64,000 bases of DNA from IGN2 sp964639955 (GTDB taxonomy: Bacteria > Bacteroidota > Ignavibacteria > Ignavibacteriales > Ignavibacteriaceae), in contig CAZXGJ010000001.1 of the NCBI GenBank assembly GCA_964639955.1, positions 106,867-170,866 on the forward strand. The letters are read 5' to 3'. Each line of letters opens with the position of its first letter. Positions within the stretch are counted from its first letter, which is position 1. A program made the translations under genes and the position numbers. A model generated the notes under the pieces. That model made no database searches and was not told the origin of the DNA. It was given only the letters and a program-made list of their open reading frames with translations. Positions 18,284 to 27,100 of this stretch are shown here, piece after piece.

Positions 18284-19795
18284 CTAAAATTTATACTCTG
18301 AAGAGTCATCCTCATCTTCAAAATCTTCTTCCTGAGGCATTGTAAACATTGAACTCAACATATCACTGAATTGTATTCCGTCTTCAATTTTTGTTCTGCT
18401 TAGCACTGAGAATTCGGCTAAGCCGAATAATAAAAATTCCATCAAAAGCAGCCGAGAATTTCCATTTAAGCCCGGATGGTACTGTTTGACCACCTCTTCA
18501 AGCCCGGGGATACTCTGAAAGAGCTGTTTGTAATCTCTATCGGAGAAGTTCATCATCAAATCGGTTTTATTTCCCTTTTTGTACCAATCAATTATTTGCT
18601 GATATGGATTTGGCTGCTGAGATTTCTTAAGAGTATCAGGGGTAGGAAAATATCTGGTAAAATTATTTCTTATAGCTCTGCCAATTAATATTTGTGCAAC
18701 CTTTGCCGGACCTTCCTGCTCACCTTCATAAACAAGTTCAATCTTTCCGGTAATTGAGGGGATAACTCCAAACAGATCGCTGACTCTCAGGTGAGTTTCT
18801 TTTTCATTATTCAGGATTCTTCTTCGCTCTGCAGTGCTTATTAAGTTTTCATAAGCTGAAATAGAAAGACGAGCCGACACTCCACTCTTTGCATCAATGT
18901 ATTCGCTGGCTCTTGCTTCAAATGCAATTTGTTCAACAAGATCGAGCAAAATTTCATCGGGATTAATTTTTTGCTTCTGATCTTCAGTCAGCTTTGCTTC
19001 CTGCTGTGTTATTCGTTTTGAAATATCGATGCTTTTTGGATAGTGAGTTAAAATCTGGCTGTCAATTCTATCTTTAAGAGGAGTTACTATTGATCCTCTG
19101 TTAGTGTAATCTTCAGGGTTGGCTGTAAAAATAAACTGAATATCAAGCGGCAATCTGACTTTGAATCCACGGATTTGAATATCACTTTCCTGAAGAATAT
19201 TGAAAAGAGCAACCTGAATTCTTGCCTGCAAATCAGGAAGCTCGTTGATTACAAATATTCCTCTGTGCGATCTTGGAATCAGACCAAAGTGAATTACTCT
19301 TTCATCAGAGTAAGGAAGTTTAAGTGCTGCAGCTTTTATCGGATCAACATCGCCTATTAGGTCAGCAACTGAAACATCAGGAGTTGCAAGCTTTTCAGTA
19401 TATCTTTCTGAGCGATGAATCCAGCTTATTGCAGTGCTATCTCCGTTTCTGGCGATAGCTTCTTTCGCATAAAATGAAAGCGGATTCAACGGATCATCAT
19501 TTAATTCTGAACCTTCAACAACTGGAATATATTCGTCAAGAAGATTTATCATCAGTCTTGCAATTTTTGTTTTTGCCTGTCCTCGCAAACCCAAAAGTAA
19601 GATATCGTGCCGCGAAAGTACCGCAGTCTGAAGATCAGGAATAACTGTGTCATCAAATCCAATTATTCCTTCAAAAGGATTTTTATTTTCTTTCAGAAAT
19701 CCTATCAGGTTATTTCTGAGTTCATCTTTAATTGATTTTGGTTTATAGTTGTTCTTCTTTAAATCACCAATTGTTTTAATCGAATTAATATCCAT
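18284..19795 (-). CDS. MoxR/magnesium-chelatase-type AAA+ ATPase
   Basis: 503 residues. A variant Walker A, GLRGQAKT (69-76), is followed by Walker B FVINEL (180-185), in which Asn replaces the usual Asp before the catalytic Glu. Sensor-1-like FTANPEDYTNRGS and the arginine-rich LKDRIDSQI follow, and the C-terminal lid is helical. This is the layout of ChlI/MoxR AAA+ proteins that form hexamers and work with a VWA-domain partner. That partner is encoded just upstream on the same strand (20103-21200), so the pair probably acts together in maturing or remodelling another protein. No chelatase H subunit is nearby, so a pigment role is not supported. The acidic C-terminal tail (EEDFEDEDDSSE) is notable. 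Confidence 0.88.
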   Translation of the reverse strand: MDINSIKTIGDLKKNNYKPKSIKDELRNNLIGFLKENKNPFEGIIGFDDTVIPDLQTAVLSRHDILLLGLRGQAKTKIARLMINLLDEYIPVVEGSELNDDPLNPLSFYAKEAIARNGDSTAISWIHRSERYTEKLATPDVSVADLIGDVDPIKAAALKLPYSDERVIHFGLIPRSHRGIFVINELPDLQARIQVALFNILQESDIQIRGFKVRLPLDIQFIFTANPEDYTNRGSIVTPLKDRIDSQILTHYPKSIDISKRITQQEAKLTEDQKQKINPDEILLDLVEQIAFEARASEYIDAKSGVSARLSISAYENLISTAERRRILNNEKETHLRVSDLFGVIPSITGKIELVYEGEQEGPAKVAQILIGRAIRNNFTRYFPTPDTLKKSQQPNPYQQIIDWYKKGNKTDLMMNFSDRDYKQLFQSIPGLEEVVKQYHPGLNGNSRLLLMEFLLFGLAEFSVLSRTKIEDGIQFSDMLSSMFTMPQEEDFEDEDDSSEYKF

Positions 19796-20102
19796 TTTGT
19801 ATACTCTATATTTTAACCGGTTATAAAATTATTTTTTATTATATTTTGAAATATACCTCTTAACTCAAATGAGGCTGACCAAAAAGTTATTTTAACATTG
19901 TGATTATCCGTTTCACCTGGAATAAATTAATCTATCTATGGCTCAGACCAGCGTCCCAGCAGGTTTGCTTTTATTCAAACTTCCGACATTTTATTCCAGC
20001 GGAGACGCAGGAAGGCGCAGTTAGAAAAAATTTTAAAACCGTATAACTAATTTTATTATTACCATTCATTCTGGCTTCTTGTTCACCCACTAGGTTGGGG
20101 TC
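19796..20102. other. Intergenic region between VWA and MoxR-like genes
   Basis: 307 bases without a gene, unusually long for a MoxR/VWA pair. It includes a GC-richer island at 19988-20020 (CAGCGGAGACGCAGGAAGGC) that resembles common dispersed intergenic sequences of the type CTGCGTCTCCGC. The rest is AT-rich; no convincing promoter or terminator was identified. Confidence 0.6.
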
Positions 20103-21200
20103 TTACCTTACTCGTTTGTGTCTGTTGCGAATGTAATCTTCAAACAGAAAATCACCGAGTCCTGTAAGACTGCTGTAATAAGCTCTTCCGTTATTAATTT
20201 TAGTGAACTCCCTCACAAACTGTTGCAAATATGGATCACGAGCAATCATAAAAGTTGTAACAGCAATGTTATTCTTTCTGCAAATAGCTGCCTCGTCGAG
20301 AGTTTTATTTATGATTTTTCGATCAAGTCCGAAGCTGTTTTTGTAATATTTTGCACCGACCTTAAGACAAGTAGGTTTTCCATCGGTAATCATAAAAATC
20401 TGTTTGTTATTGGTTTTTCTTCTGCGCAGTATATCCTTTGCCAGTTGTAATCCCGCAACTGTGTTAGTGTGATATGGACCGACTTCGAGATATGGAAGGT
20501 CTTTAATTTCGATCGGCCAGGCATCATTACCAAATGCAATTATATCCAGAGTATCCTTTTGATATTTTGTAGTTATTAATTCTGAAAGTGCCATGGCAAC
20601 TTTTTTTGCAGGAGTTATTCTGTCTTCACCATAAAGCACCATTGAATGAGATACATCAATCATCAACACTGTCGATGTAAGAGCTTTGTAATCTCTTTCT
20701 TCAATCTCTAAATCTTTTTCGGTTAGTTTGAAATCATCTATACCGTGATTGATTTGTGCATTCTTAATAGAATCTGTCATATCAATCTGATCGAGTGTAT
20801 CGCCAAAGTTAAATTCTCTCCTGTCTGAAGTAACTTCATCTCCGTGACCAGAGAAAGGAGTTCTATGATTTCCTATTGCAGACTTTCTCAATTTGCCAAA
20901 TATTTCCTCCAGAGATTGTCTTCTAATCGTCATTTCACTTTTTGCAGTTAAAGTAATTGAGCCGTCATCTTCATTTTCTTTTATAAATCCCTTTTCCTTT
21001 AACTCGTCTATGAAGTCACCCATTCCATATTCTTCACCCGTGATATTATACTGACGATCGAGTTCATTCATCCAGTTCAATGCTTCTGAAATATCACCGG
21101 AAGTAATAGTAACAAGCTGCATGAAGACTTTGAGTAAATCTTCAAAGCTGCCTTTGCTACTGTCGTCAGGGATGAAATCTGTAAATCTATGTCCGATCAT
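20103..21200 (-). CDS. VWA-domain protein, partner of the MoxR-like ATPase
   Basis: 365 residues. An N-terminal helical region (1-170) is followed by a von Willebrand A domain with the metal-ion adhesion motif DVSHS (D182, S184, S186), a Thr region around YHTNTVAGL and a conserved MITDGKPT (the TDG Asp of the MIDAS site). This matches the ChlD/CoxE-like VWA proteins that pair with MoxR ATPases. It is cytoplasmic, with no signal peptide. The gene precedes the ATPase gene by about 300 bases in the same orientation. Their shared client is unknown. Confidence 0.85.
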   Translation of the reverse strand: MIGHRFTDFIPDDSSKGSFEDLLKVFMQLVTITSGDISEALNWMNELDRQYNITGEEYGMGDFIDELKEKGFIKENEDDGSITLTAKSEMTIRRQSLEEIFGKLRKSAIGNHRTPFSGHGDEVTSDRREFNFGDTLDQIDMTDSIKNAQINHGIDDFKLTEKDLEIEERDYKALTSTVLMIDVSHSMVLYGEDRITPAKKVAMALSELITTKYQKDTLDIIAFGNDAWPIEIKDLPYLEVGPYHTNTVAGLQLAKDILRRRKTNNKQIFMITDGKPTCLKVGAKYYKNSFGLDRKIINKTLDEAAICRKNNIAVTTFMIARDPYLQQFVREFTKINNGRAYYSSLTGLGDFLFEDYIRNRHKRVR

Positions 21201-21310
21201 AATAAATAATAAACAATGATTATGAGTTATTAGTTCGCAATAATTTCAATTTGAAAATAAATCAAACTTTTAGTTAAAACAAGAATATTTTTTGAGTTGG
21301 ATGAAGGAAT

Positions 21311-21331
21311 AAGGGGGAATTAATCCCCCTT
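21311..21331. terminator. Palindrome downstream of clpP, possible terminator
   Basis: AAGGGGG-AATTAAT-CCCCCTT inverted repeat, five bases past the clpP stop on the minus strand. The stem is strong but the following minus-strand sequence (ATTCCTTC) is only weakly T-rich. It is better placed as the 3' end of the tig-clpP transcript than anything else nearby. Confidence 0.5.
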
Positions 21332-21335
21332 CAAA

Positions 21336-21962
21336 TTATTTTTTATTGTCGGGGATACGAGTTTCAAGTACATTGTCGATAAGTTTATACTCCCTGGCTT
21401 CTTCAGAGGTCAGGAAGTAATCTCTGTCACAATCCTTTGTAATTTGCTCAACTGACTTACCTGTGTGCTTTGCTAAAATTTTGTAAAGTGTGTCCCTCGT
21501 TTTTAACATTTCCTTTGCATGAATTTCAATGTCTGTTGTTTGTCCCTGTAATCCGCCAATCCAGGGCTGATGGATCATAATTTTGGAATGCGGAAGTGCT
21601 GAACGTTTTCCCTGAGCACCACCTGCAAGTAAGATAGCTCCCATACTTGCAGCCATTCCAACACAAATTGTAGCGACTTGAGGCTTTATATAACGCATAG
21701 TGTCATAAATTGCCATGCCCGCAGTTACACTACCTCCCGGGCTGTTTATGTAGAGATTGATGTCTTTTTCCGAATCCTCTGCTTCGAGGAATATTAATTG
21801 CGCTATTGTAAGGCTTGCAATGTGGTCGTCTATGGGCATACCAATAAAAATAATTCTTTCTCTCAGCAGGCGTGAATAAATATCCATACCGCGTTCGCCG
21901 CGGCCTGTCTGCTCAATTACATAAGGAACCAGCTGGTTGTAAATTTCAATTCTGTTTTTCAT
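21336..21962 (-). CDS. clpP: ATP-dependent Clp protease proteolytic subunit
   Basis: 208 residues, full family length. It has the ClpP signatures NSPGGSVTAGMAIYDTM, the nucleophile in GMAASMGA (Ser106), the histidine in SKIMIHQP (His131), and the DRDYFLTSEEAREYKLID segment that carries the acidic residue of the triad. It forms the tetradecameric peptidase chamber that degrades substrates unfolded by ClpX or ClpA-type ATPases. Its start overlaps the end of the trigger factor gene by 17 bases, consistent with translational coupling. A clpX gene, often third in this cluster, is not present here. Confidence 0.97.
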   Translation of the reverse strand: MKNRIEIYNQLVPYVIEQTGRGERGMDIYSRLLRERIIFIGMPIDDHIASLTIAQLIFLEAEDSEKDINLYINSPGGSVTAGMAIYDTMRYIKPQVATICVGMAASMGAILLAGGAQGKRSALPHSKIMIHQPWIGGLQGQTTDIEIHAKEMLKTRDTLYKILAKHTGKSVEQITKDCDRDYFLTSEEAREYKLIDNVLETRIPDNKK

Positions 21963-23277
21963 TCTTCATTTCTTTCTTTTTATTTAAAAATTTATCCGGA
22001 TTCACTTTTACTATATTATTGTTTTCTTTAAGGAAATCGAATAGCTTTTTATCAAGATTCTTTTCGTTTTGATTAGAAGATTTATAGTAATTAAAAAGCT
22101 TTTCAACAGGTAAGCCGGTTTTTTCTGCATCAATTTTAGCCTGTTCTTCAAGTTCAGCGTCGGTAATTTCAATTTTTTCCAGTTTCATTATTTCATTTTT
22201 AATTAAGTACCATTTAACATCGTTTACAGCCATTGGCAGGAAATAATCCCAAAGTTGTTTTTGATCGATTTTTTTAACTCCATTGTTCTTTAATCTTTGC
22301 TCTTCTGTTTTAACCATTTCATTAAGTATATCGTTCACCAGCACGGAAGGCGGGGTAAAATCATTTGCTTTGAGGATAATGCTGATTAAACTGTTACGCG
22401 TAAATTCCTCGGTTCTCTGAATATAATAATTCTGAATGTTATTATTAATTTCATTTCTTAATTCGGATTCGGTGCTTGCTTTGTTCTTTGTAACTTTCTT
22501 AATCAATTCTTCATCCAGTTCAGGAAGTATTATTTTTTTTATTCCGTTAACGGTTACTTCATAAGTGAAATTTTCTTTTATAGTTTCCTGTCCCTTCTTC
22601 TCATTGGTTACGGTTCTTTCGTCTGTAAAAGAGAAAGTAAATTTATCGCCGACTTTTTTCCCTTTGGCTCTTTCTTTAACATCCGGGTGAACCCCGGGAT
22701 TTGTTAAATCTATCTGTAGCTTTTCAGGTTTGCTGTTCTCGTAAGGTTCTTCTTTTTCATTCAATCTTATCATTGTAGTATCGAGCAGAAAGTAATTATC
22801 ATCTCCGACAAACCCGGTTTCTTCGGTTGTGCAGTAAGCTCTACGTATGTAATTAATTTCATTTTCCACTTCTTCGTCTTTTACAATTATTTCCGGTACT
22901 TCAACAAGCTGGTTTGTATAATTCTTAATCTTTAGCTCGGGCAGTGTTTCAAATTTTACTTTGAATTTGAAATCTTCACCGGGTTTAAAATCGATATCAG
23001 TCATTACGGGCTGACCGATTGGATTTAGTTTGTGCTCCTGAGCCAGTTTCCAAAAACGTGAATTTGCAACATGCTCTGATGCTTCGTATTCCAGAGAATC
23101 ACCGAACCGCTGCTTAATGATATGCATTGGTACTTTGCCTTTTCTGAATCCGGAGATTTGAATTTTGCTTGCTTCTTTTTTTACTTCTGCGTCAATTTCA
23201 TTTCTTATTTCATCATAAGTGAGTGTAACTTCAACTTCTCTTTCAGACTGTGAAATATCGTTTACCTTGAACTCCAA
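21946..23277 (-). CDS. tig: Trigger factor (ribosome-associated chaperone), TTG start
   Basis: 443 residues. The N-terminal ribosome-binding domain carries the signature GFRKGKVPMHIIKQRFG (the GFRxGKxP loop). It is followed by a PPIase-like middle region and a long helical C-terminal chaperone domain. Start choice: an ATG at 23340 lies inside the tRNA gene and would add 21 residues unlike the family. A TTG at 23277 preceded by GAGG gives MEFKVNDISQSE, the normal N-terminus. Operon with clpP (17-base overlap), and the tRNA-Leu 3' end is only 34 bases upstream. Binds nascent chains at the ribosome exit tunnel. Confidence 0.93.
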   Translation of the reverse strand: MEFKVNDISQSEREVEVTLTYDEIRNEIDAEVKKEASKIQISGFRKGKVPMHIIKQRFGDSLEYEASEHVANSRFWKLAQEHKLNPIGQPVMTDIDFKPGEDFKFKVKFETLPELKIKNYTNQLVEVPEIIVKDEEVENEINYIRRAYCTTEETGFVGDDNYFLLDTTMIRLNEKEEPYENSKPEKLQIDLTNPGVHPDVKERAKGKKVGDKFTFSFTDERTVTNEKKGQETIKENFTYEVTVNGIKKIILPELDEELIKKVTKNKASTESELRNEINNNIQNYYIQRTEEFTRNSLISIILKANDFTPPSVLVNDILNEMVKTEEQRLKNNGVKKIDQKQLWDYFLPMAVNDVKWYLIKNEIMKLEKIEITDAELEEQAKIDAEKTGLPVEKLFNYYKSSNQNEKNLDKKLFDFLKENNNIVKVNPDKFLNKKKEMKNEKQN

Positions 23278-23311
23278 ATTAACCTCAAGTTTTGTGTATA
23301 GTTTAAGTGTG

Positions 23312-23394
23312 TGCGAGAACGGGGACTCGAACCCCGACACCTTACGGTACTAGATCCTAAGTCTAGCGCGTCTGCCAAATTCCGCCATTCTCGC
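23312..23394 (-). tRNA. tRNA-Leu (anticodon UAG)
   Basis: On the minus strand the acceptor pair GCGAGAA / TTCTCGC with discriminator A, the D-arm GGCGGAATTTGGCAGACGCG, the anticodon stem-loop CTAGA-CTTAGGA-TCTAG (anticodon TAG), a class II variable arm (ACCGTAAGGT) and the T-arm CGGGGTTCGAGTCCCCG form a complete leucine tRNA. It decodes CUN codons, mainly CUA. No CCA is encoded after the discriminator, so the 3' end must be added by the CCA-adding enzyme. Confidence 0.97.
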
Positions 23395-23609
23395 AGTAAT
23401 TTGCTATTTTTCTGTGTAAGTATTTAGAAAATTGGCTACAAATATACTGTCGGAGGACTTGTTTATCAATTCTGATTCTGACAGATATAAGATGAAAATC
23501 AGATTAATAGTATTTGTGATTTATTAAGTTGTTGAGAGAATAAATCTCTGCCAATACAATTATTTATAATTACTTTTGAGAAAACAATTAGAAAGATTTA
23601 ACAGTTCTC

Positions 23610-24875
23610 ATGGATAAATTTGTAATTAAAGGCGGAAGGAAACTATCGGGCAGTGTAAAAGTCAGCGGTTCAAAAAATTCATCGCTTGCACTTATGCCTG
23701 CATCAATTCTGGCTTCAGGAAAATCCATTCTAAGAAATACACCTGAACTGAATGATGTATATACAATGTCGAAATTACTGAAACATCTTGGTGCAGTAAT
23801 AAATTTTAAAAATGATGTTTTAGAAATTGATAGTTCGCGCATAAATAATTTTACTGCTCCTTATGAGCATGTTAAAAAAATGCGTGCATCTATTTATGTA
23901 CTTGGGCCCTTGCTCGCAAGGTTTGGTGAAGCAATGGTATCCTTGCCAGGTGGATGTGCCTGGGGACCACGACCAATCAATTTGCATCTTGAGGCAATGA
24001 AAAAACTTGGTGCTGAGATAGAATTAACTGAAGGTTACATTATTGCCAAAGCAAAATCACTTATAGGAAATAGAATCCATTTTGATGTCCCTTCAGTTGG
24101 CGCAACAGGAAATACACTTATGGCAGCAGTACTTGCCAAAGGGACTTCCATTATTTCTAACGCAGCTATTGAACCGGAAATAACTCAGCTTGCTGAATTT
24201 CTGGTAAGCATGGGGGCAAAAATTGATGGATTAGGAACAAATCAATTAGAAATTGAGGGAGTTGATTCACTTAATGCTTCAGAAGTTATAACTATTCCGG
24301 ATAGAATAGAAACCGGAACTTTGCTTATTGCAGGCTGCATCACAAAAAGTAAAATCACAATAGAGAATGCTGATGCAAAACTTAGCGAATCTGTAAATAT
24401 AAAGCTTGAAGAATGCGGAAGTAAAATCGTAATAGCAAATACCGGCATAACCATAGATTGCACAGATGCTGAGTTAAAACCTGTTTCTGTAACCACGTCA
24501 GTCTATCCGGGATTTCCGACTGATATGCAGGCACAATGGACTGCACTGATGTCTGTAGTTGATGGAAATTCCTCTGTAACTGACACGATATATTTTGATC
24601 GGTTCAATCATGTTCCTGAATTGAACAGGCTTGGTGCAAAGATATCAGTTAGTAAAAATACTGCTATCATTCAGGGTGTGCGGCAATTAAGTGGAGCAAA
24701 AGTAATGTCAACGGATTTAAGGGCGAGTGCAAGTCTGGTACTAGCTGGTTTAGCCGCAGAAGGAACAACGGAAGTTTTACGTGTTTATCATTTAGACAGG
24801 GGCTATCAGCGAATAGAGGAAAAACTGCGAAGCCTGGGCGCTGATATTCAACGTGTGGAAAGTAAAGAGTATTAG
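23610..24875 (+). CDS. murA: UDP-N-acetylglucosamine 1-carboxyvinyltransferase
   Basis: 421 residues, full length. Transfers enolpyruvate from PEP to UDP-GlcNAc, the first committed step of peptidoglycan synthesis, in the cytoplasm. Seen: the substrate-binding Lys-Asn pair in SGSKNSSL (22-23), the PGGCAWGPRP loop with catalytic Cys116 (the residue modified by fosfomycin), and the two-domain inside-out alpha/beta barrel pattern with FPTDMQAQWTALM and the RASASLVLAGLAAEG segment. The Cys rather than Asp at 116 predicts fosfomycin sensitivity of the enzyme. Its stop is 5 bases before the next gene, suggesting co-transcription. Confidence 0.97.
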   Translation: MDKFVIKGGRKLSGSVKVSGSKNSSLALMPASILASGKSILRNTPELNDVYTMSKLLKHLGAVINFKNDVLEIDSSRINNFTAPYEHVKKMRASIYVLGPLLARFGEAMVSLPGGCAWGPRPINLHLEAMKKLGAEIELTEGYIIAKAKSLIGNRIHFDVPSVGATGNTLMAAVLAKGTSIISNAAIEPEITQLAEFLVSMGAKIDGLGTNQLEIEGVDSLNASEVITIPDRIETGTLLIAGCITKSKITIENADAKLSESVNIKLEECGSKIVIANTGITIDCTDAELKPVSVTTSVYPGFPTDMQAQWTALMSVVDGNSSVTDTIYFDRFNHVPELNRLGAKISVSKNTAIIQGVRQLSGAKVMSTDLRASASLVLAGLAAEGTTEVLRVYHLDRGYQRIEEKLRSLGADIQRVESKEY

Positions 24876-24880
24876 TTGAT

Positions 24881-27100
24881 ATGAAAAAGTTGCTTACCTG
24901 GAAAAAGAATCTTGTTGCATACCTCGTTCTGCTTTTTCTTCTGAATTTATTCTTAATTAATCTTCCGCTTGCAAATGTTTTCGGTTATGAGTTTTCTGCT
25001 ATTAATGCTATTGCTGTTACACTGCTATCAGGATTGTACTCCCTGAGGTTCATTAAAACAAAAGATTCATTCCCCCAATTAGCTGGTTTGCTTAGAAATT
25101 TGCTTTACCTGCTTGTAGTTCCGTTTACAGTTTCCTTTATAAATTCTTTATTGAAAGGCTTTTGTTCTTTCACCGATGGCTTGATGTTCTACATAATAAT
25201 TACAATGCCTTCAATAATCATTGGTGCTGCACTGGCGACAGTTTCAGCCGCTCTGATATCAAAATTCCGGGTAATAATTTTTATTCTTTTATTCCTTGCG
25301 GTTGCACTGATTGCCGCTTTGGAAATTTATTATAATCCGCAGGTTTACCTGTTTAATCCACTGTTCGGATATTTCCCGGGAACAATTTACGATGAGGGAT
25401 TATCAGTAAGTTTGAAATTATTTTTTTACAGGCTGCTGAATACTCTTTATTTCTTAATGGTTCTTATCCTTTTTTATAATGCAATAAAAGCAAAAAAAGT
25501 GGGGAGCAAAATTTTGCGCCGACTAGTTTTTGCCATTACAACTGCTGCGCTGTTTTATTTTGTTATCTCTGAAAATCTTGGTTTCACTACAACATTTGCT
25601 GGATTAAAACACGAGCTTCCGGTGCGTCTGGATACCGAACATTTCACAATTTATGCTGATGCTGAAATTGATGACAACACACTTAAATTTATTGCAGTGA
25701 GCCAGGAATATTTCTATGAAAAACTTTCGGTTTATCTGCAGGAAAATTACAACCATAGAATTGTTTCATTCATCTTTGCATCTCCTGAGCAAAAAAAGAA
25801 ATTGTTTGGTTCCGGAAATGCAGACGTAGCAAAACCATGGCAGAACTGTGTTTATGTTTCGCTGGAAAACTGGGAGATTTCTCTTGAACATGAAATTGCA
25901 CACTGCTTTGCAGGTAATTTCGGCTGGGGAATATTCAGAGTAGCTGCTGGCTTTAATCCTGCGCTTATTGAAGGAATTGCTGAAGCCTGCGATGGATTTT
26001 ATGATAATGCAGATATACATTTTTTGGCAGCTGCAGCTTATCAGCATAACTTCCGGGCAGATATATCCGATCTCTTTTCTGATTTCAGCTTTTTTGGAAA
26101 TGTATCAGGTTTATCATACATCTATTCAGGCTCGTTCGTTAAGTATTTAATTGAGCATCATGGAATTGAAAAAGTTAAAAAATATTACAGAACAAATAAC
26201 TTCGAAAACAGCTTCGGTGTAAATTTAGATGAGGAAGAAAAAAATTATATACTCTTTTTATCATCAATTAAAATAGAAAACAGAAATGCATTGGCAAATT
26301 ATTATTTCGGAAGGCAGTCTTTGATTCAGAAAGTCTGCCCGCGCTTTATTTCAGGCAGGCTTGAATCTGCGTGGGAATTTTATTACAGGAAAGACTTCAT
26401 TGAGGCAATGAGTTGTTTCAACGAAGTTTTAGAAATGTCTGATAATTTTTCGGCATTGATAGGCCTTTCATTAATCTATGAAGAAATGGATTCTGTAGCT
26501 GCTGCTATTGAATTATTAAAAAATAATTCTGAAAGCTTTTCAGGATCTGCCTATGAATACAATCTTAAATTCCGGCTTGCAGATTTACTAAGTTTAGCCG
26601 GTGAACCGGAAAAAGCGAAAGGATACTATAAATTTATTGCTGAATCAAAACCAAATATAAGGCTGGAACTTCTTGCCAGGACCAGGCTGGAATTACTAAA
26701 CGAGAATATGACTGAATATTATATTAAAGGAAGCGATATCGATAAATATCTTCTGCTAAAGAAAATCAATAAAACCGGGTATTCATATTTCTCAGTTCCA
26801 CTTTTAATAGAACTCAGCGAATCATTGAAAGAAAGTTATGAATTGTTTCTTGAAAACTTTGAAGAAAATATATTAGTAAATGATTTCTTCAGCGCTTATG
26901 CTGTTTTAAATCTCTCACAGTATATGCTAAAAAATAATGATATTGATAATGCAAAGAAGCTGGCGGCACTGTCGCTACGCTTTAAAGATGATAATCTTAT
27001 TAATCAAATGCAGTATGAAAACTTTAAAAAGGCAGTTTGGTTTGATGATAATGCAGAAAATATTTTGAACGGAATAGAAATATCAAAGGCTGTTCAATGA
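24881..27100 (+). CDS. Membrane-bound HExxH metallopeptidase-like protein with C-terminal TPR-like region
   Basis: 739 residues. The first ~240 residues contain about seven or eight hydrophobic segments. A soluble domain then carries HEIAH (337-341), with a possible third zinc ligand in EGIAEA (Glu364 or Glu368), the HExxH...E pattern of gluzincins (peptidase MA-like superfamily). The C-terminal ~300 residues are helical with TPR-like spacing (FSALIGLSLIYEEM, FRLADLLSLAGEPEKAKGYY). Inferred: an inner-membrane protein with an extracytoplasmic peptidase-like domain; substrate unknown. The ATGA overlap with the following CCA-adding enzyme gene and the 5-base gap after murA suggest a three-gene operon. 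The ATG has only a weak ribosome binding site. Confidence 0.75.
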   Translation: MKKLLTWKKNLVAYLVLLFLLNLFLINLPLANVFGYEFSAINAIAVTLLSGLYSLRFIKTKDSFPQLAGLLRNLLYLLVVPFTVSFINSLLKGFCSFTDGLMFYIIITMPSIIIGAALATVSAALISKFRVIIFILLFLAVALIAALEIYYNPQVYLFNPLFGYFPGTIYDEGLSVSLKLFFYRLLNTLYFLMVLILFYNAIKAKKVGSKILRRLVFAITTAALFYFVISENLGFTTTFAGLKHELPVRLDTEHFTIYADAEIDDNTLKFIAVSQEYFYEKLSVYLQENYNHRIVSFIFASPEQKKKLFGSGNADVAKPWQNCVYVSLENWEISLEHEIAHCFAGNFGWGIFRVAAGFNPALIEGIAEACDGFYDNADIHFLAAAAYQHNFRADISDLFSDFSFFGNVSGLSYIYSGSFVKYLIEHHGIEKVKKYYRTNNFENSFGVNLDEEEKNYILFLSSIKIENRNALANYYFGRQSLIQKVCPRFISGRLESAWEFYYRKDFIEAMSCFNEVLEMSDNFSALIGLSLIYEEMDSVAAAIELLKNNSESFSGSAYEYNLKFRLADLLSLAGEPEKAKGYYKFIAESKPNIRLELLARTRLELLNENMTEYYIKGSDIDKYLLLKKINKTGYSYFSVPLLIELSESLKESYELFLENFEENILVNDFFSAYAVLNLSQYMLKNNDIDNAKKLAALSLRFKDDNLINQMQYENFKKAVWFDDNAENILNGIEISKAVQ

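Noticed and set aside
23278..23340. Longer trigger factor start at an ATG inside the tRNA-Leu gene
   Set aside because: It lies in the tRNA T-arm and adds residues unlike the family; the TTG at 23277 has a GAGG site and the normal N-terminus.
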